A stretch of 11,982 bases of DNA. Source: an uncultured Azospirillum sp. GTDB lineage: Bacteria; Pseudomonadota; Alphaproteobacteria; RF32; CAG-239. Positions 5,434 to 11,982 of this stretch are shown here, piece by piece; positions within the stretch are counted from its first letter, which is position 1, and each line of letters opens with the position of its first letter. Under the pieces are notes generated by a model. It saw nothing but the letters and a program-made list of their open reading frames with translations, was not told where the DNA came from and did not search any database. The stretch is taken from positions 1-11,982 of the forward strand of contig UQCS01000042.1 in the NCBI GenBank assembly GCA_900539605.1. The letters run 5' to 3'. The position numbers and the translations under genes are program-made.

Positions 5434-6954
5434 ATGGCACTGAAAAATACCAGAGAAGCAAACTATCCCGAATGGTACCAGAACGTTGTTGCCGCCGCCG
5501 ATATGGCAGAAAATTCGGCCTCGCCGGGTTGCATGGTCATCAAGTCGTGGGGCTACGGCATTTGGGAGAACATCCGCAACATTTTTGACGAACAATTCAG
5601 AGAAACCGGACATGACAACTGTTATTTTCCGCTTTTTATCCCGCTCTCCTTTTTTCAGAAAGAAGCCGACCACGTCGAAGGCTTTGCCAAAGAAATGGCC
5701 GTAGTTACCCATTCCCGGTTGGAGAAAGTTGACGGAAAGCTGGTTCCGCAGTCGCCGCTTGACGAACCGCTGGTGGTTCGTCCGACTTCGGAAACCATTA
5801 TTGCCGACTCTTTTGCCAAATGGATAAAATCATACCGCGATCTGCCGGTGCTGGTTAACCAGTGGGCCAACGTCGTCCGTTGGGAAATGCGCCCTCGCCT
5901 TTTTTTGCGTACGCGCGAATTTTTGTGGCAGGAAGGCCATACCGCCCATGCCACTGCTGCCGAAGCCGAAGCCGAAACCAAACAAATGCTTGAGGTTTAC
6001 CGCGATGTTGCCGAAAATGCGCTGGCCCTGCCGGTGTTGGTCGGCCGTAAACCCGAACATGAGAAGTTTCCCGGCGCTGTCGACACTTACTGTATCGAAG
6101 CCATGATGCAGGACGGAAAAGCTCTGCAGGCCGGAACATCACATTTCCTGGGCCAGAATTTTGCAAAATCGGCCGGCATCAGCTTTGTTAACAACGAAGG
6201 CAAACAAGAATTTGCCTATACAACTTCCTGGGGTGTTTCGACCCGCCTGATCGGCGGCGTTATCATGACCCATGCCGATGACGAAGGAATGGTGGTTCCG
6301 CCGCGGATTGCGCCTTATCAGGTGATTTTGGTTCCTGTAATCAAAAATGAAGCCGACCGCGAAGCCGTGATGACCTATATCGAACAAATAAAAAACCGGA
6401 TTAAGAGTTTGACGCCATTCGGCGAAAAAATCCGCATTAAAATCGACAATCGCAACAAATCGAGCGTCGACAAATTCTGGGACTGGACCCGCAAAGGTGC
6501 ACCGGTCGTTTGTGAAATCGGCATGCGAGATGTTGAAGGCGAAAAAATTATGGTCAAAGAGCGTCTCAAGCTCGGAACCCCCGAAGGCAAACAAATCATA
6601 TCGGTTGAACAATTTGCCGAGGATGTTGTCAGCCGGTTGGAAGCTATTCAGAAGGAAATGTTCAACCGTGCAAAAACCCGGTTGGAGAACAATATCCGCA
6701 CAGATATCGTCACTCATGACGCATTTGAAAAATATTTCGCCAACGCCAACCGTTTTCTGAAAGAAGAAGACAGCAACGCGGTCGCTTTTGTTCGCGGCAA
6801 ATGGAGCGGTGATCCCAACTCGGAAGAACTGCTGAAAGCGCTCAAAATCACCATTCGCTGCATTCCGTTTGATCAGAGCGGCACCAAAGGAGAATGCCTG
6901 CTGACCGGCGCCCAAGATGCAGAGATCGACGTTATTTACGCCCGATCTTATTAA
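5434..6954 (+). CDS. proS: Prolyl-tRNA synthetase, eukaryote/archaeal-like type
   Basis: Class II synthetase that charges tRNA-Pro with proline in the cytoplasm. At 506 residues, with no editing insertion and a C-terminal domain ending in Tyr (ARSY), it belongs to the eukaryote/archaeal-like ProRS group. Supporting blocks are RPTSET (116-121), VNQWANVVRWE then FLRTREFLWQEGHT (141-170), GTSHFLGQNF (234-243) and the motif-3 region TSWGVSTRLIGG to PPRIAP (264-294). An anticodon-binding domain follows (about 296-400), then the C-terminal domain (about 410-506). In that domain the cysteines that bind zinc in Thermus or eukaryotic enzymes are mostly missing: KWSGDPNS replaces the first pair, and CLLTG (488-492) stands where CxxCG is expected. 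Most Alphaproteobacteria use a shorter bacterial ProRS, so this copy suggests ancient gene transfer. AAAGGA lies 11 nt before the ATG. The gene appears monocistronic. A TAGAAT at 5374-5379 could be its -10, but no good -35 is seen. Confidence 0.97.
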   Translation: MALKNTREANYPEWYQNVVAAADMAENSASPGCMVIKSWGYGIWENIRNIFDEQFRETGHDNCYFPLFIPLSFFQKEADHVEGFAKEMAVVTHSRLEKVDGKLVPQSPLDEPLVVRPTSETIIADSFAKWIKSYRDLPVLVNQWANVVRWEMRPRLFLRTREFLWQEGHTAHATAAEAEAETKQMLEVYRDVAENALALPVLVGRKPEHEKFPGAVDTYCIEAMMQDGKALQAGTSHFLGQNFAKSAGISFVNNEGKQEFAYTTSWGVSTRLIGGVIMTHADDEGMVVPPRIAPYQVILVPVIKNEADREAVMTYIEQIKNRIKSLTPFGEKIRIKIDNRNKSSVDKFWDWTRKGAPVVCEIGMRDVEGEKIMVKERLKLGTPEGKQIISVEQFAEDVVSRLEAIQKEMFNRAKTRLENNIRTDIVTHDAFEKYFANANRFLKEEDSNAVAFVRGKWSGDPNSEELLKALKITIRCIPFDQSGTKGECLLTGAQDAEIDVIYARSY

Positions 6955-6972
6955 CGACGGCGGTTTAAAATC

Positions 6973-7015
6973 AGATAACGCCTCTTGTTCATCCGAACAG
7001 GAGGCGTTATCTTTT
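6973..7015 (+). terminator. Strong hairpin terminator after proS
   Basis: An 18-bp stem with one G-T wobble (6973-6990 with 6995-7012, loop ATCC) is followed by TTTT. It begins 18 nt after the proS stop. It also lies just beyond the end of the convergent minus-strand gene, so it may act in both directions, although the T-run on the minus strand is poor. Confidence 0.88.
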
Positions 7016-7033
7016 GCTTAAAGCGCTTTTGGG

Positions 7034-7369
7034 TTACCTTCTCCATCTTTTTTTCAGGTACACCGGGAACAGCTTTTTCATTTTCGGCGGTTCCGTCAGA
7101 AGCGCTTCGCGGGATACGGTCGGAAATTTGCGTTCCTTCTTTTCAACCGGAGCCTTGCCCGCAGAGGTTTCAAGCTGTGCCGGCCGGTTTTCGTTGTTGC
7201 CGTAAAACTCCGGATCACCGCCACGTCCCAGACACACCACTGCCCCATTTTCATAAAGAAGGGCAATGCCGTCTCCGGAATCAAAGCAAAACTTGCGTTC
7301 GTCGAGATAAATTGCGGTAAAAACCACAGCATAGACAGCGAAGAAACAGATAATCGGGTTCTTGTTCAT
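7034..7369 (-). CDS. Small membrane-anchored hypothetical protein
   Basis: The 111-residue product has one hydrophobic segment (about residues 5-22), preceded by MNKNP and followed by YLDERKF. This suggests a single N-terminal anchor or uncleaved signal. A short part, GDGIALLYENGAVVCLGRGG (33-52), resembles a beta-hairpin. The rest is Pro-, Lys- and Arg-rich and ends in a strongly basic tail (MKKLFPVYLKKRWRR). I do not recognise a family. The stop lies next to the hairpin shared with proS. There is no good ribosome-binding sequence before the ATG, and an in-frame stop lies just upstream, so the start is forced if the gene is real. An overlapping plus-strand frame (6985-7320) is less protein-like. 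A TTTGTA-N16-TATAAA pair lies 35-62 nt upstream. Confidence 0.55.
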   Translation of the reverse strand: MNKNPIICFFAVYAVVFTAIYLDERKFCFDSGDGIALLYENGAVVCLGRGGDPEFYGNNENRPAQLETSAGKAPVEKKERKFPTVSREALLTEPPKMKKLFPVYLKKRWRR

Positions 7370-7403
7370 ACGAGATGTTTTTTGAGTTAGTATTTCAGTT
7401 TAA

Positions 7404-7431
7404 TTTATACGCGCAATGCCATCATTACAAA
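7404..7431 (-). promoter_or_regulatory. Candidate promoter of the small membrane protein gene
   Basis: On the minus strand TTTGTA (7431-7426) and TATAAA (7409-7404) are 16 nt apart, which would give a leader of about 28 nt before the ATG at 7369. The surrounding sequence is AT-rich, so chance matches are likely. Confidence 0.3.
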
Positions 7432-7546
7432 GAAGCGATCATCATGATTGACCAAAGTAATGAACAAAAAAATTTCTTATTGGCATAATTATGGCATATT
7501 TTAGTTTTTTGTCAACTCTCATATTTTCTACAAATAGCAAAACCGG

Positions 7547-7576
7547 TTGCATAAGCGGCAAAAAAATGTTTAAATT
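7547..7576 (+). promoter_or_regulatory. Candidate promoter of the plsY-dprA-topA operon
   Basis: TTGCAT (7547-7552) is followed after 17 nt by TTAAAT (7570-7575) or after 18 nt by TAAATT. Transcription would start near 7582, about 50 nt before plsY. The preceding spacer (7370-7546) holds no gene I can support; it contains the candidate promoter for the opposite strand and a TGGCAT repeat. Confidence 0.4.
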
Positions 7577-7598
7577 ATCACCAAACTGTTTTAAACAT
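7566..7598. repeat. Inverted repeat overlapping the plsY promoter
   Basis: ATGTTTAAA (7566-7574) and its exact reverse complement TTTAAACAT (7590-7598) are separated by 15 nt. The repeat covers the candidate -10 box and predicted start site of the plsY operon, a position typical of a repressor operator. The arms are AT-rich, there is no following T-run and no gene end nearby, so it is not a terminator. No regulator is known. Confidence 0.4.
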
Positions 7599-7632
7599 AG
7601 ATAAATATTTAACAAAATAAGGAACATTCGGT

Positions 7633-8271
7633 ATGATGGAAATTTTCATCTTTTGTGTTGTCGGCGGCTACTTGCTCGGCTCAATCCCGTTCGGACTGGT
7701 TTTGACGCGGTTGGCCGGTCTGGGGGACATCCGAAAAATCGGTTCGGGCAATATCGGCGCTACCAACGTCTTGCGTACCGGACGCAAAGATCTGGCTCTG
7801 CTGACGGTGTTGCTCGATGCGTCAAAAGCCGGATTTGCCGCATGGCTGGCCGGTTATCTGGCACCGGAGCAAGATATGTTTTTTGCCGGAATTTTTACAA
7901 ATACCAAACTGGTGGCTGCCCTGTATGCCGGCACGGCGGCCGTTTTCGGACATAACTTTCCGCTTTGGCTTAAATTCAAAGGCGGAAAAGGCGTGGCTTC
8001 TGCTTTTGGGTTTATTTTGGTTATCAACCCGATGATCGCCCTTCTGGCCTTGGGAACCTGGTTGGTTTTTGCTTTCACTTTCCGATATTCTTCTCTGTCT
8101 GCCCTCGCTGCCGCAATTTTAACCCCTTTGTATGCGTATTTTTATGCCGGCGAGGTTGAAACCATTTTTTTCAGCGCGATTGCCTTACTGGTGGTTGTCC
8201 GTCACCATGCCAACATCCACCGCCTGATCAAGGGAGAAGAAAGCAAAATTTCTTTTCATAAGAGCAAATAA
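7633..8271 (+). CDS. plsY: Glycerol-3-phosphate acyltransferase PlsY
   Basis: Inner-membrane enzyme that transfers an acyl group from acyl-phosphate to glycerol-3-phosphate, forming lysophosphatidic acid in phospholipid synthesis. It normally works with PlsX, which is not in this window. The 212-residue product has the family's three cytoplasmic motifs: GSIPFG (16-21), GSGNIGATN (37-45) and GHNFPLWLKFKGGKGVA (106-122). About five hydrophobic segments lie between and after them. Two consecutive ATGs (7633 and 7636) are possible starts; AAGGA at 7618-7622 precedes both. The stop overlaps the dprA start by one base (TAATG), indicating coupled translation. The order plsY-dprA-topA recurs in Alphaproteobacteria. 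Confidence 0.97.
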   Translation: MMEIFIFCVVGGYLLGSIPFGLVLTRLAGLGDIRKIGSGNIGATNVLRTGRKDLALLTVLLDASKAGFAAWLAGYLAPEQDMFFAGIFTNTKLVAALYAGTAAVFGHNFPLWLKFKGGKGVASAFGFILVINPMIALLALGTWLVFAFTFRYSSLSALAAAILTPLYAYFYAGEVETIFFSAIALLVVVRHHANIHRLIKGEESKISFHKSK

Positions 8272-9413
8272 TGACTGCACAAGGAGATATCCTGTTCCGT
8301 CTGCAACTGATTAACACCGAAGGAATCGGCCCGGTCGGTTTTCATCGCCTGCTCAAACGATACTCTTCGGCCGAACAAGCGGTTGCCGAAGCGGCAAAGA
8401 CAAAAAAAACGCCGTCTCTTCAATGGGCACAAGATGAATATGAGTGCGCCCGCGAATTTGGCGCGGTTATATTGTCCGAGACAGATCCCCGTTATCCGCA
8501 AAACCTGCTAAACGGCGATGATGCGCCGCCGCTTCTGTATATCAGGGGAAACACCGCTCTCCTCAATCATCATCCCTCGGTGGCTGTCGTCGGATCCCGC
8601 AACGCCACCATTGCCGGCCGCAAAATCACTTCGCGGATGGCCTTTGACCTTACCGAAAACCATGTTCTGGTGATTTCCGGCATGGCACGGGGAATTGACG
8701 CTGCCTCTCATAAAGGCGCTTTGTATGCCAAAAATCAAAAAGGGCCCACCGTTGCCGTGCTCGGAACTGGAATTGACAAGATCTATCCGGCGGAAAACGA
8801 AGCGCTTTATTACCAAATTGCCGCTCAAGGACTGTTGGTTTCCGAACTTCCGATGGGTACGATTGCCCAGAGCAGCAATTTTCCGCGTCGCAACCGAATT
8901 GTTGCTGGACTGGCTGACGCCACCGTGGTGGCTGAAGCAACCGAAAAATCGGGTTCGCTGATCACCGCCCAGATGGCAAACCGCATGGGGAAACCGATTT
9001 TTGCCGTTCCGGGGTCTCCGGGCGAGGCCCGTTCGGAAGGACCAAACTTTTTGCTGCGTCATGGTGCCCTATGGGCCGAAAGTGCCACCGATATTCTGAA
9101 AAGTCTCGGTGACCGGATACCCGAGGCACCGAGTGAATTTATCAGCCTGCGCAAAAACGATTTATTCACAAAGCCCCTTGACATTTTGCAAAAAACTGTT
9201 GATATTCCACCGGTGAAGGCCAGTCACAATGTTTCGATTTTGGAGTATCTGACCGCCGAGGGCACCGATATCGATGACATTATACGGAGTTCCGGCCTTG
9301 ATGCATCTACTGTTGCGATGCTTTTGATCGAATTGGAAATGGATGAAAAAATTATCCGCCTGCCCGGTAACAAGATTGCCTTAAGCGGCAAGAACCTGAA
9401 AGTAAGAAGATGA
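8271..9413 (+). CDS. dprA: DNA-processing protein DprA (Smf)
   Basis: Cytoplasmic single-stranded-DNA-binding protein that protects incoming DNA and loads RecA during natural transformation; it is also widely conserved in bacteria not known to be competent. The 380-residue product has an N-terminal helical region (1-75, helix-hairpin-helix/SAM-like) and a Rossmann-type core with VVGSRNA (106-112), SGMARGID (136-143), VLGTGIDKIYP (163-173), NFPRRNRI (203-210) and SGSLITAQ (227-234). A C-terminal winged-helix domain (about 318-375) carries VSILEYL and LIELEMDEKI. All core motifs are intact. There is only a weak ribosome-binding sequence, consistent with coupling to plsY through the TAATG overlap. 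The gene overlaps topA by 4 nt (ATGA). Whether the organism is transformable cannot be told from this window. Confidence 0.97.
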   Translation: MTAQGDILFRLQLINTEGIGPVGFHRLLKRYSSAEQAVAEAAKTKKTPSLQWAQDEYECAREFGAVILSETDPRYPQNLLNGDDAPPLLYIRGNTALLNHHPSVAVVGSRNATIAGRKITSRMAFDLTENHVLVISGMARGIDAASHKGALYAKNQKGPTVAVLGTGIDKIYPAENEALYYQIAAQGLLVSELPMGTIAQSSNFPRRNRIVAGLADATVVAEATEKSGSLITAQMANRMGKPIFAVPGSPGEARSEGPNFLLRHGALWAESATDILKSLGDRIPEAPSEFISLRKNDLFTKPLDILQKTVDIPPVKASHNVSILEYLTAEGTDIDDIIRSSGLDASTVAMLLIELEMDEKIIRLPGNKIALSGKNLKVRR

Positions 9414-11875
9414 AATTAGTTATCGTAGAATCTCCCGCCAAAGCTAAAACTATCAATAAGTATTTAGGAACAGATTATAAAGTGCTGGCCAGTTTCGGTC
9501 ATATCCGTGACTTGCCGAGCAAAGACGGTTCAGTGCAACCGGACCACGATTTTGCCATGAGCTGGGAGCTCAGTCCAGGAGGAAAAAAACGCCTTAATGA
9601 CATCATAGCCGCGGTTAAAGAAGCCGACACCATCATTCTCGCCTCCGACCCGGATAGAGAAGGTGAAGCGATTGCCTGGCATATTTTAGAAGAGCTGAAA
9701 GCCAAAAACAAAATCAAAGACAAAAAAATCGAACGAGTGGTCTTTCACGAAATTACCAAGTCCGCCGTTACCGAAGCAATTAAAAATCCGCGCCAGATTG
9801 ACGATAATCTGGTATCCGCTTATATGGCACGCCGCGCTCTCGACTATCTGGTCGGGTTCAACCTGTCGCCGGTTTTATGGCGAAAACTGCCCGGCTCCAA
9901 ATCGGCAGGACGGGTTCAGTCGGTGGCGTTACGTCTGATCTGCGAACGGGAAATTGAAATCGAAAACTTTAAGCCCGAAGAATATTGGACCGTCGATGCC
10001 GAGTTGTTTACTTCCAAACAGGCTCTGATCAAATCACGACTGATTGTTTTGGACGGCAAAAAACTTGAAAAATTTGACATTAACAGCGAAGCCAAAGCTC
10101 TGGACGCCAAAGCCAAAATCGAGGCTCAGGAGTTTTCGGTTGCCAACGTCGAACGCAAAAAAGCCAACCGTTACCCGGCAGCGCCGTTCACAACTTCTAC
10201 CCTGCAGCAGGAAGCGGCGCGCAAACTGCGTTTTTCAGCCAAGAAAACCATGCAGATTGCCCAAAAGCTTTATGAAGACGGTTTGATCACTTATATGCGT
10301 ACCGATGCGGTCAACCTGTCGAAAGAAGCTATTGCCGCCTGCCGCGAAGTGATCGGTAAATATTTCGGCGATGCATATCTGCCAAAAACACCTAAGGAAT
10401 ATAAGACCAAATCGAAAAACGCACAGGAAGCGCACGAGGCGATCCGCCCGTCTGACGTTACCAACACGCCTAAAAAAATGGAAACCAAGCTCGACAACGA
10501 TGCACATCGTTTGTACGAGCTGATCTGGAAACGTACGGTTGCCTGCCAAATGAATCCGGCAGTGCTCGACAAAGTCAGCATCGATTCTTGTTCCGCCGAC
10601 GGCAAAATCACCCTGCGCGCCAACGGCCAGGTCATTGCTTTCGACGGTTTCTTAAAGCTTTACCAGGAAAGTTTTGATGACGAAGAAGAAAACGACGAAA
10701 ACCGGATTCTGCCGAATGTTGAAATCGGCGAAAAAGAAACCAAAGGAGAAATTCTGACCGACCAACACTTCACAGTACCGCCGCCGCGCTTTACCGAAGC
10801 CAGCCTTGTCAAAAAGCTCGAAGAACTGGGAATCGGACGACCGTCTACCTATGCCACCATCATTGCGGTTTTGCAGGAACGCAAATACGTTAAAGTTGAA
10901 AAACTACGTTTTATCCCCGAAGAACGCGGCCGCATTGTAACCGCCTTTTTGGAAAACTTTTTCCAAAAATACGTCGAGTATGATTTTACTGCTCAGATGG
11001 AAGAATTTCTTGATGATATTTCCGCCGGTGAAATGGAATGGCGCAAGCTGCTTACCGGCTTCTGGACAAAATTTATTAAAAACATTGATGCGGTTACCCC
11101 GCTGCAGATGAGCGAAGTAATTGACAAAGTTGACGAAGTGTTGGCCAAGCATCTGTTCCCCGAACGCGAGGACGGCAGCGATCCGCGCAGTTGTCCCGAC
11201 TGCAAAAACGGTCGTTTGGGCATCAAATTCGGCAAGTTCGGCGCCTTTATCGGTTGTTCCAACTATCCGGAATGTAAATACACCAAACAGCTGATCGACA
11301 CCACGGCCGAAGAAGAAGCCGCTGCCGCTCATGCCGCCAACAAAACCCCCAACCCCGAAGACAGGGTTCTGGGCGAGTTGCAGGAACAAAAGATTTATCT
11401 CAAAAAAGGCCCTTACGGATATTATGTTCAGTTAGGCGAAGACGACCCGAAATCAAAAGTCAAGCCCAAGCGCTGTTCTCTGCCCAAAGGCGTCACTCCC
11501 GAAGACATCACGCCGGAACAGGCTTCCGTATTACTCTCGCTGCCACGCCATCTGGGCAACGGCATTGAAGCCAATATCGGCAAGTTCGGCACCTATCTTA
11601 AACAAGGCAACAAGTCCAAGTCGCTTTACGGCAATGACAACATCTTTAACATTACGTTGGAACGGGCGGAAGAACTGCTGAAAGGAGCCCCGGAAAAATC
11701 TCCGGCACAAGTCATCGGTACCCATCCCGAAAGCAAGCTGGAAATTACTTTAAACAGCGGACGCTATGGCCCGTACCTTAAATGCGGTAAAAACAATTAT
11801 GCTTTGCCGAAAGAATTTAAGGACAAGCAGCCGACTTTGGAAGATGCGGTAAAAATAATTGCGGCAAAAAAATAA
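9410..11875 (+). CDS. topA: DNA topoisomerase I
   Basis: Type IA topoisomerase that relaxes negative supercoils by cutting and passing one strand. The 821-residue product is complete. The TOPRIM domain shows VIVESPAKA with Glu7 and DPDREGE (80-86) with the metal-binding acidic residues. SAGRVQSVALRL (165-176) follows, and the catalytic tyrosine is Tyr295 in GLITYMRTDA. The region LGIGRPSTYATI (473-484) is also typical. The C-terminus has one four-cysteine zinc ribbon (Cys595, Cys598, Cys616, Cys622), then C-terminal repeat modules (about 640-821) with KFGAF, KKGPYGYYVQLG, NIGKFGTYLKQG and SGRYGPYLKCG. This zinc-poor tail is typical of alphaproteobacterial TopA, unlike the three zinc ribbons of E. 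coli. The start overlaps the dprA stop by 4 nt. Confidence 0.98.
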   Translation: MKLVIVESPAKAKTINKYLGTDYKVLASFGHIRDLPSKDGSVQPDHDFAMSWELSPGGKKRLNDIIAAVKEADTIILASDPDREGEAIAWHILEELKAKNKIKDKKIERVVFHEITKSAVTEAIKNPRQIDDNLVSAYMARRALDYLVGFNLSPVLWRKLPGSKSAGRVQSVALRLICEREIEIENFKPEEYWTVDAELFTSKQALIKSRLIVLDGKKLEKFDINSEAKALDAKAKIEAQEFSVANVERKKANRYPAAPFTTSTLQQEAARKLRFSAKKTMQIAQKLYEDGLITYMRTDAVNLSKEAIAACREVIGKYFGDAYLPKTPKEYKTKSKNAQEAHEAIRPSDVTNTPKKMETKLDNDAHRLYELIWKRTVACQMNPAVLDKVSIDSCSADGKITLRANGQVIAFDGFLKLYQESFDDEEENDENRILPNVEIGEKETKGEILTDQHFTVPPPRFTEASLVKKLEELGIGRPSTYATIIAVLQERKYVKVEKLRFIPEERGRIVTAFLENFFQKYVEYDFTAQMEEFLDDISAGEMEWRKLLTGFWTKFIKNIDAVTPLQMSEVIDKVDEVLAKHLFPEREDGSDPRSCPDCKNGRLGIKFGKFGAFIGCSNYPECKYTKQLIDTTAEEEAAAAHAANKTPNPEDRVLGELQEQKIYLKKGPYGYYVQLGEDDPKSKVKPKRCSLPKGVTPEDITPEQASVLLSLPRHLGNGIEANIGKFGTYLKQGNKSKSLYGNDNIFNITLERAEELLKGAPEKSPAQVIGTHPESKLEITLNSGRYGPYLKCGKNNYALPKEFKDKQPTLEDAVKIIAAKK

Positions 11876-11905
11876 AGCAACAAAATCCGATTCATCTTTA
11901 TAGAA

Positions 11906-11933
11906 AACGCCCCCGATTTTCGGGGGTGTTTTT
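11906..11933 (+). terminator. Intrinsic terminator of the plsY-dprA-topA operon
   Basis: An 11-bp stem with one G-T wobble (11906-11916 with 11920-11930, loop TTT) is followed by a T-run, starting 30 nt after the topA stop. The very GC-rich centre (CCCCC/GGGGG) makes it strong. Confidence 0.93.
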
Positions 11934-11952
11934 GTTCTGCCTGACCGGCAGC

Positions 11953-11982
11953 AAAAACCCCTCTCGGATGAGAGGGGCTTTT
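11953..11982. terminator. Second hairpin terminator at the window edge
   Basis: The stem CCCCTCTC (11958-11965) and GAGAGGGG (11970-11977) with loop GGAT is flanked by AAAAA on the left and CTTTT on the right, where the window ends. Both strands therefore read a hairpin followed by T residues. It is most simply a backup for the topA operon or the terminator of a convergent gene lying to the right. Confidence 0.75.

Noticed and set aside
6139..6915. Minus-strand open frame of 258 codons inside proS
   Set aside because: It is antisense to conserved ProRS sequence and has no motif of its own.
6985..7320. Plus-strand open frame of 111 codons after proS
   Set aside because: It starts inside the proS terminator hairpin and overlaps the more protein-like minus-strand frame; its composition is shadow-like.
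7442..7627. Minus-strand open frame of 61 codons in the plsY upstream spacer
   Set aside because: It is AT-rich and lacks a ribosome-binding sequence; it overlaps the promoter and palindrome region of plsY, so it is more likely chance.
8508..9062. Minus-strand open frame of 184 codons inside dprA
   Set aside because: It is a shadow of the DprA Rossmann core.
10904..11389. Minus-strand open frame of 161 codons inside topA
   Set aside because: It is a shadow of the conserved TopA coding sequence with no ribosome-binding sequence or motif.

Overview
The window looks like a chromosomal segment of an alphaproteobacterium. The strongest reasons are a ChpT-type histidine phosphotransferase, which is part of the alphaproteobacterial CckA-ChpT-CtrA/CpdR relay, the gene order plsY-dprA-topA that is common in that class, and alphaproteobacterial-looking ClpP, ClpX and TopA. 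Base composition is balanced with AT-rich spacers, and the prolyl-tRNA synthetase is of the eukaryote/archaeal-like type rather than the short form usual in Alphaproteobacteria. Together these suggest an uncultured or host-associated side lineage, but that placement is inference. No mobile element, CRISPR array, rRNA or tRNA gene was seen.

Layout. Positions 1-1702 (+) hold the 3' part of an exported protein of unknown function, cut by the left edge, followed 10 nt later by chpT. Facing it on the minus strand is the block 4402-1890: clpP, clpX and a third gene whose ATG directly abuts the clpX stop codon. This third gene resembles protein-glutamine glutaminases (protein deamidases) and is the most unusual gene here. 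The block ends in a clear intrinsic terminator at 1834-1870. Upstream, with its own terminator, lies a small cold-shock protein gene (4740-4537, minus).

A divergent spacer (4741-4924) carries a good sigma70-type promoter for a small exported helical protein (4925-5284), which ends in a strong terminator. Next is proS (5434-6954), closed by an 18-bp hairpin. A small minus-strand gene for a membrane-anchored protein (7369-7034) follows, then an AT-rich spacer of about 260 nt with promoter-like and palindromic elements. The plus-strand operon plsY-dprA-topA (7633-11875) comes last; its genes overlap by 1 and 4 nt, and two hairpin terminators follow.

How the genes relate. ClpX and ClpP form the ClpXP protease. 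In Caulobacter, ChpT phosphorylates CtrA and the ClpXP adaptor regulator CpdR, so chpT facing clpPX fits a cell-cycle/proteolysis neighbourhood. PlsY (phospholipid synthesis), DprA (incoming single-stranded DNA handling) and TopA (DNA relaxation) are co-transcribed housekeeping genes without a single shared pathway. Most of the window is ordinary; the candidates for something new are the glutaminase-like gene coupled to clpX, the foreign-type ProS, and the unassigned exported or membrane proteins.
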